Assembly: GCA_937935075.1 (NCBI GenBank)
Contig: CALGYB010000169.1
Coordinates: forward strand, 1-41,219
Origin: an uncultured Roseiflexus sp.
GTDB lineage: Bacteria; Chloroflexota; Chloroflexia; Chloroflexales; Roseiflexaceae
DNA length: 41,219 nucleotides
Direction: 5' to 3'
Shown: positions 7,320-14,948 of the stretch, in pieces
Numbering within the stretch: the stretch's first letter is position 1
How the letters are laid out: each line of letters opens with the position of its first letter
Position numbers and translations under genes: made by a program
Notes under the pieces: model-generated
The model's database searches: none
Seen by the model: the letters and a program-made list of their open reading frames with translations, nothing else
Told to the model about the DNA's origin: nothing

Positions 7320-8564
7320 ATGAGTGGGCAGCGAGTCGTCATTACTGGTCTGGGCGCTGTGACGCCGTGTGGCAACACAGTTCGGTTGACGTGGGAAGCG
7401 CTCCTGGCCGGACGCAGTGGGATTGGTGCGATCACCCGTTTTGACGCTTCCCATTTTACGATCCGGATTGCCGGCGAGGTGCGCGATTTTATGCTCGATC
7501 CGACGGTCGATGCGCGTGAAGCGCGTCGAATGCCGCTGTACGTTCGATACGCGCTCAATGCCGTGCTCGAGGCGGTGCGCGATGCGCGCCTCGATATGGC
7601 GCACGAAAACCCGGAACAGGTCGGTGTCGTCTTTGGCAGTGGCGCCGGCGGCCTTGATCTGATCTTCGATAACCACGATGTGCTGCGCGAACGTGGTCCC
7701 CGGCGCGTTTCTCCAACTCTGATCGCCAATATGATCCCCGACTCGGCGAGTGGTTACATTGCCATCCAGTTGGGGGCGCAGGGTCCGAACATGGCTGTCG
7801 TCGCCGCTTGCTCGACCGGCGGGCACAATGTCGGCGAGGCGTATGAACTGATCCGTCGGGGCGATGCCGCCGTGGTGATCGCCGGCGGGAGTGAAGCGCC
7901 GATCCACCCAACGATTGTGGCGTCATTCTCGAATATGCGTGGTCTGGCAGAGGATAACCTCAATCCCGAACGCGCCTGCAAGCCGTTCGATGCCCGCCGC
8001 GACGGGTTCATTCTTTCGGAAGGCGCGGGCGCACTGGTGCTGGAAAGCCTCGATCATGCCCTGGCGCGCGGCGCGCCGATTGTGGCGGAGATCGTCGGCT
8101 ATGGCAATAGTTGTGATGCGGGCGATATGATCGCCGCCGATGATCAGGGGCGCGGCGCGGCGCGCGCGATGGCGATGGCGTTGCGCAAATCCGGTCTGCC
8201 GCCGGAAGCGGTGGATTATATCAATGCGCATGGCACCGGCACGCCGCTCAATGATCTTGCCGAAACACGCGCGATCAAGGCGGTGTTTGGCGATCATGCC
8301 TATCGCCTGGCGATCAGTTCCACCAAATCGATGCTCGGGCATATGATGGGCGCAGCCGGCGCGGTTGAGGCGCTGATCTGCGCTCTTGCCATCCGCGATG
8401 GACGTATTCCGCCGACGATCAATCTCGAAGAGCCTGACCCCGACTGCGACCTGGATTATGTGCCGAATACGGCGCGCTCCGCCGATGTGCGTGTGGCGCT
8501 CTCGAATTCGATCGGATTGGGCGGGCACAACTCCGCGCTGTTGATGCGTCGCTTCGAGGGGTAA
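7320..8564 (+). CDS. fabF: 3-oxoacyl-ACP synthase II
   Basis: 414 residues. Beta-ketoacyl-ACP synthase II condenses malonyl-ACP with acyl-ACP in fatty acid elongation. The N-terminal motif is RVVITGLGAVTPCGN. The catalytic Cys is in VVAACSTGGHNVGEA, the first His in INAHGTGTPLND, the structural Lys and second His in STKSMLGHMMGAAGAVE, and the C-terminal glycine-rich loop is NSIGLGGHNSALL. Length is standard. ATG 7320 has GGAAAGG ten bases upstream; upstream in-frame codons from 7290 lack conservation. The gene follows fabD on the same strand across a repeat block and converges with the next gene, whose stop is 11 bases away. Confidence 0.95.
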   Translation: MSGQRVVITGLGAVTPCGNTVRLTWEALLAGRSGIGAITRFDASHFTIRIAGEVRDFMLDPTVDAREARRMPLYVRYALNAVLEAVRDARLDMAHENPEQVGVVFGSGAGGLDLIFDNHDVLRERGPRRVSPTLIANMIPDSASGYIAIQLGAQGPNMAVVAACSTGGHNVGEAYELIRRGDAAVVIAGGSEAPIHPTIVASFSNMRGLAEDNLNPERACKPFDARRDGFILSEGAGALVLESLDHALARGAPIVAEIVGYGNSCDAGDMIAADDQGRGAARAMAMALRKSGLPPEAVDYINAHGTGTPLNDLAETRAIKAVFGDHAYRLAISSTKSMLGHMMGAAGAVEALICALAIRDGRIPPTINLEEPDPDCDLDYVPNTARSADVRVALSNSIGLGGHNSALLMRRFEG

Positions 8565-8575
8565 ATCCGCAACGT

Positions 8576-9508
8576 TCAACCATTCCCCAATGCCAGGTTG
8601 TGTTCCGGGCACCAGCCGTCGTAGCCGCCGACGCTCACAAAGCGCCAGCGCGTTCCCTCGGCATCGACCGGCGCGCGATCCAGCAGCGTCACTTCCAGCC
8701 CTTCACTGAGGGGGACCGGTTGGGTCGGTGCGCGGAAACTCGGTGTCGTGCGCAGCCACCCCGGCCCGCCGGGCGGCAGATTGACGATGCGCGCCGTCTG
8801 CGGCGTGGGGGTGTTGGTCGGCGGCGGCGCAATCGGTGTTGCGAGCGTCGCCGGCGGCGCTCCTGCAATCGAAGGGGTGGTCGGCGTCAGTTGCTGCATG
8901 CCGACGATTGCCAGCACGATCAGAAACAGGACCGCAACAGCCGCCAGCGCCACGCGCAACGATCCGCTCTCCGGGATCAGCCCTGCCCGCCGCGCCTTCC
9001 GCTCTTCGGCGCGGGCGCGCAACCCGGAGGCTCTGGCTGCCGAGGGAGAGGCGGCTGTGGTGGTGGCCGAACTAGCCGCAGTGCGGTGGGCGGCGGTCGG
9101 TGCGCGGTGTGGCGCAGTCTCGCGCGTGGAGGGGGATGCTGCCAGGCCGCAGAGTTCGGCGACGAATTCGCCGTAGGCGGCAACACTGCGCGCACTGCCG
9201 GCAAAGCCCTCACCATGAGCGAAACCGGTGCGCACCCGATTGATCTCGAGCACACGGTCACGCTGCTTTTCGGTGAGCAATCCGATGCGTTGCGCCAGTG
9301 TTGCGCGCACGGGCCAGGTCATCGTTCCTTCGTCGATCCCCTGGCGTTCTGCATCGCTCAACAACGGACTGCGGCGCAGTTCGGCGTCCAGATAGTCCGA
9401 CAGCGCGCTGTGGAACGCCAGCAACGCTGCGCCGAGCAGGTCGCTGTCGTCGCCAGCGCGTCGTATCAGGTCAAAGCCACGTCGCACTTTTTCTTCGATA
9501 CGTGTCAC
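8576..9508 (-). CDS. Membrane protein with HEPN-like N-terminus and external SH3-like domain
   Basis: 310 residues from GTG 9508, which has AGGAGG at 9515-9520 with 6-base spacing. Residues 1-120 are helical and contain INRVRTGFAHGE, with R93-x4-H98 as in the Rx4-6H motif of HEPN domains. Residues 121-180 are a low-complexity Ala/Thr/Arg linker. Residues 185-204 form one membrane helix, with basic residues before it placing the N-terminus inside. After a Pro/Thr-rich spacer (about 208-226) comes an SH3-like segment (LPPGGPGWLRTTPS, GLEVTLLDRAPVDAEGTRWRFVSV, DGWCPEHNL). The SH3-like part probably binds wall or surface material. The HEPN assignment is suggestive only. It is transcribed alone, after serS and from its own promoter. 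Confidence 0.7.
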   Translation of the reverse strand: MTRIEEKVRRGFDLIRRAGDDSDLLGAALLAFHSALSDYLDAELRRSPLLSDAERQGIDEGTMTWPVRATLAQRIGLLTEKQRDRVLEINRVRTGFAHGEGFAGSARSVAAYGEFVAELCGLAASPSTRETAPHRAPTAAHRTAASSATTTAASPSAARASGLRARAEERKARRAGLIPESGSLRVALAAVAVLFLIVLAIVGMQQLTPTTPSIAGAPPATLATPIAPPPTNTPTPQTARIVNLPPGGPGWLRTTPSFRAPTQPVPLSEGLEVTLLDRAPVDAEGTRWRFVSVGGYDGWCPEHNLALGNG

Positions 9509-9610
9509 TGTGAGCCTCCTGCTGCATGCAACCTGCCTGCGCTCGTGTCCTCCCTTGTGCTGATGCACTATCATGGCAGCGCACGACCATGCGCCCCTGC
9601 ACCTTTGTCA

Positions 9611-9639
9611 ATGATAGCACAGATGTTCTTTCCGGGCAA
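9611..9639 (-). promoter_or_regulatory. Promoter of the HEPN/SH3 membrane protein gene
   Basis: On the minus strand TTGCCC (9634-9639) and TATCAT (9611-9616) are 17 bases apart, and the -10 is preceded by TGC. The leader would be about 95 bases to GTG 9508. It lies in the 219-base gap after serS. Confidence 0.5.
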
Positions 9640-9727
9640 TACGATATGTTCACACTTCTCCCTGGCGTGCGGACATCTTGCCTGCGCTCCCGGGAGTACG
9701 GAGTCGCCCAACGCTGCATACACCATG

Positions 9728-11002
9728 TTACGACCGCCGGATGACATCGATGCCGCCCATGTAGGGGCGCAGCGCTTCAGGGACGACAATGCTGCCGTCA
9801 GCCTGCTGGTAGTTCTCCATGATGGCGATCAGCGTGCGCGGCAAGCCCAAGCCCGATCCGTTCAGTGTGTGGACGTACTCCGGACGCGCTCCCGGCGTTG
9901 GACGGTAGCGGATGTTCGCTGCCCGCGCCTGAAAGGCTTCAACATTCGAGCACGAACTGACTTCGAGCCATTCACCTTGCCCCGGCGCCCACACCTCGAT
10001 GTCGTAGGTGCGGGTGGCGGCGAATCCCAGGTCACCGGTGCAGAGTTCTTTGGTGCGGAACGTCAATCCCAACCGTCGGCAGGTCTCCTCGGCGTCGGCG
10101 CGTAGTTTTTCGAGTTCGTCGTAGCTCGTTTCCGGGCGGACGAACATATACATTTCGACTTTGTCGAACTGATGCCCGCGCTTGATGCCGCGCACGTCAC
10201 GCCCGGCGCTCATCTTTTCACGGCGGAAGCAGGGGGTGTAGGCGCAATAGCGCAGCGGCAACTGATCCGCCTCCAGAATCTCATCGCGGTGCAGATTCGT
10301 CACCGGCACCTCGGCAGTTGGCACCAGCCACAGGTCATCTTCCACGTCGCGGTAGAGGTTGTCGCGGAACTTGGGCAACTGGCGCGCGCCCCACATACAC
10401 TGCTCTTTTACCACGAACGGCGTGTAGACCTCGTAGTATCCCTGTTGAATGTGGAGGTCGAGCATCCACTGAATAAGGGCGCGTTGCAGGCGCGCTCCCT
10501 GCCCTTTGAGAACGTAGAAACGCGAGCCGGAGAGTTTGACGCCGCGCTCGAAATCGATGATGTCGAGCGCTTCGCCAAGTTCCCAGTGCGGCTTTGGCGT
10601 AAAATCGAAGGTGCGCGGTTCGCCTTCCTGCGCCACCACCACATTGTACGTCTCGTCTGGTCCATCGGGAACTGACGGATGCGGCAGATTGCGCAGTTCC
10701 ATTAGCGCCGCCTGCTGCTGCTCCTCAACCGCCGCGAGGTCGCGGTCGAGCGCAGCGATGCGATCACCGACGGCGCGCATCTCGGCGATCTTCGCGTCAC
10801 GCCCGGCGGCATCGCTCATTTTGCCGATCTCTTTCGAGACGGCGTTGCGCAACGCTTTCAGTTGCTCCACGTCACGCAGCAAAGCGCGGCGGCGCTCGTC
10901 GTATGCCAGCACGGCGTCGATCTGCGCCGGATCGACGCCTGCCCGGCCAAGCGCTGCCTTGACCATGTCGGGTTGCTCACGGATCAATCGGATGTCCAGC
11001 AT
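9728..11002 (-). CDS. serS: Seryl-tRNA synthetase
   Basis: 424 residues. It charges tRNA-Ser with serine in the cytoplasm. It has an N-terminal antiparallel coiled-coil arm (about 30-100, rich in [19 protein letters not shown]-type heptads) that binds the long variable arm of tRNA-Ser. The class II catalytic core follows: motif 2 [19 protein letters not shown] and motif 3 [18 protein letters not shown]. Length is typical. AAAGGAA lies 7 bases before ATG 11002. It is the third gene of a T-box operon, 12 bases after Nudix B, so its transcription should respond to uncharged tRNA-Ser. Confidence 0.97.
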   Translation of the reverse strand: MLDIRLIREQPDMVKAALGRAGVDPAQIDAVLAYDERRRALLRDVEQLKALRNAVSKEIGKMSDAAGRDAKIAEMRAVGDRIAALDRDLAAVEEQQQAALMELRNLPHPSVPDGPDETYNVVVAQEGEPRTFDFTPKPHWELGEALDIIDFERGVKLSGSRFYVLKGQGARLQRALIQWMLDLHIQQGYYEVYTPFVVKEQCMWGARQLPKFRDNLYRDVEDDLWLVPTAEVPVTNLHRDEILEADQLPLRYCAYTPCFRREKMSAGRDVRGIKRGHQFDKVEMYMFVRPETSYDELEKLRADAEETCRRLGLTFRTKELCTGDLGFAATRTYDIEVWAPGQGEWLEVSSCSNVEAFQARAANIRYRPTPGARPEYVHTLNGSGLGLPRTLIAIMENYQQADGSIVVPEALRPYMGGIDVIRRS

Positions 11003-11014
11003 GGGCGATTCCTT

Positions 11015-11506
11015 TCAGAGCAGCACGTAGTGCCATGAAACCATCTTCCCGTTCTTGTACGGCGCAACGCCGAAGAAGGTCCGGTGGTCACGCGCGAAGA
11101 CCATATCGATCCAGAGGCGGTCGCTGTCCCACAGGTTGAGGTCGTGCAGACGCGTCAACGGCACCCATTCCAGGTCTCCTTCCGGGTTGCTGGTGAATGG
11201 CGTGCCGCTCCAGCGATCGATGCGGAAGACGAAGGCAAACCAGTCCTCTTCATTCTTGCCGAAGCCGGGCCAGTTGAGCGTGCCACGCAACACCATCTCT
11301 TCCACCTCGATGCCGGCTTCCTCGCGGATCTCGCGCTTCATACCGCTGACGACATCTTCGTGCGAGTCGAGTTTGCCCCCCAGCCCGTTGTATTTTCCGT
11401 AGTGCACGTCGTCGGGGCGTGCATTGCGATGCACCATCAGCACCGATGCGCCATCAGGCGACATGACGTATCCAAGCGTTGCCAGGATCGGCGTATATGC
11501 AGGCAT
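11015..11506 (-). CDS. Nudix hydrolase B of the serS operon
   Basis: 163 residues. The Nudix box is complete: GGKLDSHEDVVSGMKREIREEAGIE fits G-x5-E-x7-REUxEExGU (residues about 44-66). The N-terminal part (TPILATLGYVMSPDGASVLMVHRN) and C-terminal DFF-like segments fit the MutT/8-oxo-dGTPase-like branch, but Nudix substrate cannot be told from this. GGAG precedes ATG 11506. The open frame extends upstream to 11929, but that part is antisense-like Arg/Cys-rich sequence overlapping Nudix A. It sits between Nudix A (31-base gap) and serS (12-base gap). Confidence 0.9.
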   Translation of the reverse strand: MPAYTPILATLGYVMSPDGASVLMVHRNARPDDVHYGKYNGLGGKLDSHEDVVSGMKREIREEAGIEVEEMVLRGTLNWPGFGKNEEDWFAFVFRIDRWSGTPFTSNPEGDLEWVPLTRLHDLNLWDSDRLWIDMVFARDHRTFFGVAPYKNGKMVSWHYVLL

Positions 11507-11537
11507 AGATGCTCCATTTGTTCTCAAGAAAAGGGTG

Positions 11538-12023
11538 CTACCACCATGCTGAAACTCCCGCAGCGCCCGCCAGATATTCTTCGATCCGGCGGCGTGATCC
11601 GGGATCGATGCCATCGGGCAGGTCGCCGAACGGGAAGAAGTGCGCTTCGGCAATTTCAATCGAACGCGATGCAACCGGCGCGCTCCGCGTCGTGAACACA
11701 AAGACGACAATGTAATTGACATAATTGAAATGAAAGGCATCATAGACGCCGAGCACGCGCTGAACCTCCGCCACGACGCCGGACTCTTCGTAGACCTCGC
11801 GGCGCGCGGCTTCTTCGAGCCGTTCGTGGGGATCGACCGCGCCGCCGGGCAACCCCCATGGCGTTGCGCCGCCGCGATGACGCACCAGCAGCACCTGATC
11901 GTCGCGCACCACCAGCGCGCGCACGCCAAGGAGTGCTGGACGGGCGATATGCCAGAGCGCGCCGCGCGCCGTGTGCGCCAGGCGGTAGATCAGCGCCAGT
12001 GTGCCATTGACGATCTGATTCAT
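11538..12023 (-). CDS. Nudix hydrolase A, first gene of the serS T-box operon
   Basis: 161 residues from ATG 12023. The Nudix box is intact: GGAVDPHERLEEAARREVYEESGVV. Before it are LLGVRALVVRDDQVLLVRHRG and WGLPGG. An N-terminal stretch of about 30 residues (IVNGTLALIYRLAHTARGALWHIARPALLG) is amphipathic, perhaps membrane-associated. Start choice: GGAGG at 12031-12035 lies 7 bases before ATG 12023 and also forms the 3' side of the leader terminator. An in-frame ATG at 12083 lies inside the T-box and is rejected. Likely substrates are nucleoside diphosphate derivatives; a dinucleoside polyphosphate made by the synthetase is one guess. Confidence 0.9.
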   Translation of the reverse strand: MNQIVNGTLALIYRLAHTARGALWHIARPALLGVRALVVRDDQVLLVRHRGGATPWGLPGGAVDPHERLEEAARREVYEESGVVAEVQRVLGVYDAFHFNYVNYIVVFVFTTRSAPVASRSIEIAEAHFFPFGDLPDGIDPGSRRRIEEYLAGAAGVSAWW

Positions 12024-12056
12024 AAAAAAACCTCCACGTCCGCGAAGGACGAGGAG
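12024..12056 (-). terminator. T-box terminator hairpin
   Basis: On the minus strand CTCC(T)CGTCC pairs with GGACG(T)GGAG around TTCGC, followed by seven T. The 5' arm CTCCTCGTCC is shared with the antiterminator, so the two structures exclude each other. The hairpin also buries the GGAGG ribosome-binding site of Nudix A. Confidence 0.9.
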
Positions 12057-12282
12057 TTTGCTCCCCCGTGTTGCCACCTTCATTCGCCGCGTCCGGCGGA
12101 CGCGACCTCATTCCTCTGCGCGGTAACGGGCGCTCCCGGCGTTGGTTCGAGCGGGCGAACGATGCCGCGCTTTTCCCAGGCGACTCAGGAGGGGATTCGG
12201 CAGTCATCCGGCAGCCGCCTCGCACCAACCGGCGGTTCTCTGGGTGCTGATGAGCGCCTACGTCGTCTCCGTCACTGTCGTT
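12024..12282 (-). promoter_or_regulatory. Serine T-box leader
   Basis: Read on the minus strand, the leader has the stem I distal pattern CAGAGAACCGCC-GGTTGGTGCGA-GGCGG (12214-12243), then GAATCCCCTCCTGAGT and GGGAAAAGCGCGG. A candidate specifier is AGC (Ser) at 12169-12171, but I could not fix it with certainty. The T-box is GAAGGTGGCAACACGG (12066-12081). The antiterminator pairs GAAGG with CCTTC and ACG..GGAG with CTCC..CGT around the TGGCAAC bulge. TGGC fits tRNA ending G-CCA, the discriminator of tRNA-Ser. It controls the two Nudix genes and serS by premature termination. Confidence 0.9.
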
Positions 12283-12288
12283 GCCGGT

Positions 12289-12317
12289 ATTATATCAGCC
12301 TTGTAAACAGCGTGCAA
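12289..12317 (-). promoter_or_regulatory. Promoter of the T-box operon
   Basis: On the minus strand TTGCAC (12312-12317), 17 bases, TATAAT (12289-12294). Transcription would start near 12282, just before the T-box stem I. Confidence 0.8.
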
Positions 12318-12340
12318 TGTCCTGGGTGCGCAGTATCGTG

Positions 12341-12415
12341 GCGGGCTGAAGTCCTCGCGGAGGACGCAGTTCGACCATGCTCATCGCAAGTGGAAGCCCC
12401 TGCGGGACTGCTCGG
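12341..12415 (+). repeat. Copy of the GGGCGAAAGCCCTCGCTGAGG repeat family
   Basis: Reads GCGGGCTGAAGTCCTCGCGG then AGGACGCAGTTCGACCATGC and GGAAGCCCCTGCGGG. It matches the copy at 29988-30080 closely and the inverted copy at 141-191. Confidence 0.65.
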
Positions 12416-12437
12416 ATTTTGTGGCAAGCGTACTTTT

Positions 12438-12590
12438 ATAGAGCGAACAACCAAATGTCGCCCAATACCTGCCCGTGTTGACCGTCTTGCGGCGGACGTT
12501 GGCTAAGCCTGTCGAAGCCGGCTGAGCCTGTCGAAGCCAACGTCCGCCGCTCCCCGTCCTTGATGGTCCAGGTTTTGGCTGATCGCTCTC
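12438..12590. mobile_element. MITE-like element, copy B
   Basis: About 153 bases with imperfect terminal inverted repeats: AGAGCGAACAACCAAAT on the left (12440-12456) and, reversed at the right (12573-12589), AGAGCGATCAGCCAAAA. Inside is a perfect 14-bp stem GGCGGACGTTGGCT (12491-12504)/AGCCAACGTCCGCC (12535-12548) enclosing two TGTCGAAGCC cores. The same design as copy A at 7095-7216. Confidence 0.55.
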
Positions 12591-12653
12591 TCAGGCGAAG
12601 GCCCCATCTTCACCTGCTGGCCACACGTCACGCAGCGATTTTCAGGATAGGCG

Positions 12654-14282
12654 CTAATATGCCACAGCACATCCGTCCTTGCGCGGATCGGAACCGGCGT
12701 GGCGCACGCCAGCGTCATCGACGACGATAATTTGCCCGCCGCCGAAACCGAACATGCTCTGACGATCCACGACGCGATGCCCACGCGCCGCGAGCGCCGC
12801 CGCCACGGCAGGATCGTGCTCCAGCGCCACAGCATCCTGGCGGAGATAGGGATCGATCAACTCGAAGCGCGGCGCATCGAGCGCCTCCTGCGGATTCATG
12901 CCGAAGTCGATCATATTCACCAGCATTTGTACATGCCCCTGGGGCTGCATGAACCCGCCCATCACGCCAAAACTGGCCCACAGCCGGTCGCTGCGTGTGA
13001 CCATGCAGGGAATGATGGTGTGGTACGGACGTTTGCCGGGCGCCACACAGTTCGGATGGTCCGGGTCGAGCACAAAACCGGCGCCGCGATTGTGCAGGCA
13101 GATGCCGGTGTCGCCCGCTACCACACCCGATCCGAACCCCATGTAGAGGCTGTTGATGAACGAGACCGCGTTACCCTCGGCATCGACCGCCGTAATATAC
13201 ACGGTGTCGTGTCCGCCGGGCATTGGAGCGGCGCGCACCGATGGCATCACGCGCTGCGGATCGATCTGCGCGCGACGTTCGTCGGCATGCGCAGCAGAGA
13301 GGAGCCAGTCAGTCGGAACGCGCACGTGCGCCGGATCGGCGACATATGCCGCTGCATCGGCGAATGCCAGTCGCAACGCTTCGATCTGAAGGTGAAGCGC
13401 TTCTGGTGAAGCAGGCGCCAGCGCCGCCATGTCGAATCCTTCGAGGATGTTCAACGCCATCAGCGCCGTAATCCCTTGCCCGTTCGGCGGACACTCATGG
13501 ACCGTATACCCGCGATAGGTGGTGCTGATCGGCATTTCCCAGGTTGAACGGTGCACCGCCAGGTCATCGAGGGTCAACACGCCATGGTCACGCGCGCTGG
13601 TTGCCGCGATTGCCGCTGCGATTGCGCCACGGTAGAACGCATCGCGCCCGCCTTCGGCGATCAACCGCAGCGAGCGCGCCAGTCCCGGCTGGCGAAACAG
13701 TTCACCGGCGCGCGGGGCGCGACCGTGCGGCAGGTAGGTGCGGGCCGTATCGGGGTGAGCGGCGAGTTTCGGTTCCGCCAGTTGCCAGCCGCGTGCAATG
13801 ATCTCACTGACCGGGAAGCCGTTTTCGGCGTACTCGATGGCGGGTGCAAGCACCTGCGCAAGGGGCAGGCGACCATACGCCGTCAGCAGTTCGATCCAGG
13901 CATCCACAGCGCCGGGAACGGTCACAGGCAGCATTCCGGTTAGCGGGATGCCGGTCAATCCTCGCGCTGCGAACGTTTCACGCGATAATGCGGCCGGTGC
14001 GCGTCCACTCCCATTCAACGCACGAACAGTGCGCGATTGAGCGTCATACACCAGGGCAAAGGCGTCCCCGCCAATGCCGGTGCTCATCGGTTCGACGACA
14101 TTGAGCGCAGCAGCAGCGGCAATAACCGCATCAGCGGCGCTCCCGCCGTCCAGCAACATACGCAGACCCGCCTGAGCCGCCAGTGGTTGACTGGTGGCAA
14201 CGACGCCACGCCTGGTCATAACAACGGAGCGTCGTGAACGAAAACGCTCACCGGTCACAGGTGCGAAATCGGTGTGTGACAT
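12654..14282 (-). CDS. ggt: Gamma-glutamyltransferase
   Basis: 542 residues. An N-terminal-nucleophile hydrolase that cleaves gamma-glutamyl bonds (glutathione and analogues) and transfers the glutamyl group. It begins with the family pattern RGVVATSQPLAAQAGLRMLLDGGSAADAVIAAAAALNVVEP and GIGGDAFAL. The autocleavage/nucleophile Thr is in GGHDTVYITAVDAEGNAVSFI. GAGFVLDPDHPN, YHTIIPCM and FGVMGGFMQPQGHVQ follow. No signal peptide is visible, so it is probably cytoplasmic. Length is normal. ATG 14282 has GAGAG upstream; ATG 14306 is an alternative without support. It is transcribed alone, divergent from the 14433 gene. Confidence 0.93.
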   Translation of the reverse strand: MSHTDFAPVTGERFRSRRSVVMTRRGVVATSQPLAAQAGLRMLLDGGSAADAVIAAAAALNVVEPMSTGIGGDAFALVYDAQSRTVRALNGSGRAPAALSRETFAARGLTGIPLTGMLPVTVPGAVDAWIELLTAYGRLPLAQVLAPAIEYAENGFPVSEIIARGWQLAEPKLAAHPDTARTYLPHGRAPRAGELFRQPGLARSLRLIAEGGRDAFYRGAIAAAIAATSARDHGVLTLDDLAVHRSTWEMPISTTYRGYTVHECPPNGQGITALMALNILEGFDMAALAPASPEALHLQIEALRLAFADAAAYVADPAHVRVPTDWLLSAAHADERRAQIDPQRVMPSVRAAPMPGGHDTVYITAVDAEGNAVSFINSLYMGFGSGVVAGDTGICLHNRGAGFVLDPDHPNCVAPGKRPYHTIIPCMVTRSDRLWASFGVMGGFMQPQGHVQMLVNMIDFGMNPQEALDAPRFELIDPYLRQDAVALEHDPAVAAALAARGHRVVDRQSMFGFGGGQIIVVDDAGVRHAGSDPRKDGCAVAY

Positions 14283-14315
14283 GGATGTTCTCTCAAAGGA
14301 TGACAAAACCGAAAC

Positions 14316-14346
14316 TTGACAACCAAAACCTGACCTCTGCTATAAT
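14316..14346 (+). promoter_or_regulatory. Promoter of the 14433-18373 gene group
   Basis: TTGACA (14316-14321) and TATAAT (14341-14346) are 19 bases apart. The long spacing is compensated by TGC directly before TATAAT (extended -10). The leader is about 80 bases. Confidence 0.65.
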
Positions 14347-14432
14347 ACGTCGTAGACTTCAAAACAACAATACGTTGTGTTCTCGCTTCATTCCATCGGT
14401 TCTGCCCCGTTAGCATCAAGGGAGGATGTGGA

Positions 14433-14939
14433 ATGAGCCGTACCGGCATTCGCGTCGTCAGCTCATCGATGCGTGTGCAGCGTCCGGTGGGATTGGCAAT
14501 TCTTGCAGGCATAGGGGTTGCTTCAGGCATTGCCCTGGCGTTGCTTGCTGTGGCGCTGATCGCATACAAAGCCGCGCTGGGGGTTTCGCTGGCAATGCAG
14601 ATAATCGATATTGCACTCGCAATTATTGTGCCGTTTACGATTGTCTGGTTCTTCTGGGGCTTGTGGGAAGTGATGCAGAGCGCCTGGTGGTCGCACGTGA
14701 TCGGGGGACCGCTGGCGGCAGCGGGGCTGGGTGCGGCGTTTGTCTGGCGCAGTTCGATCATTGGGCTGCTGGTGCGGGGGCTTCCGGTTGCTGTGCATCA
14801 GTGGGTCGAGACCGGGTTTGTGTGGTCGGTTTGGATCATCCTGATCCTCGAGTTGCTGACGGTGATGTATCTGCTGACTGCATGGAAAACCTTTGGCATT
14901 GGAGCGCCGAAACCGTTGTGGGAGCGGCTGCGTTTGTGA
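14433..14939 (+). CDS. Four-helix membrane protein of unknown function
   Basis: 168 residues. Four hydrophobic segments are visible: about 20-46, 51-72, 85-105 and 128-150. The N-terminus is basic (inside) and the C-terminal tail is basic (KPLWERLRL), also inside. A pair of Trp-rich segments (WFFWGLWEVMQSAWW) lies between helices 2 and 3. I do not recognise a family. It is first in the group driven by the 14316 promoter, nine bases before the amidohydrolase gene. Confidence 0.8.
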   Translation: MSRTGIRVVSSSMRVQRPVGLAILAGIGVASGIALALLAVALIAYKAALGVSLAMQIIDIALAIIVPFTIVWFFWGLWEVMQSAWWSHVIGGPLAAAGLGAAFVWRSSIIGLLVRGLPVAVHQWVETGFVWSVWIILILELLTVMYLLTAWKTFGIGAPKPLWERLRL

Positions 14940-14948
14940 TGACTGAAT

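Larger units (their letters stand above)
12318..12653. other. Intergenic stretch holding two repeats
   Basis: About 335 bases between the T-box promoter and the end of ggt. It contains one GGGCTGAAGTCC-type repeat (12341-12415) and MITE-like copy B (12438-12590), listed separately. I see no gene. Confidence 0.6.

Noticed and set aside
5820-8564. fabD and fabF as the edge of a polyketide cluster
   Set aside because: Both have ordinary fatty-acid-synthesis motifs and lengths, and no further polyketide domains are present.
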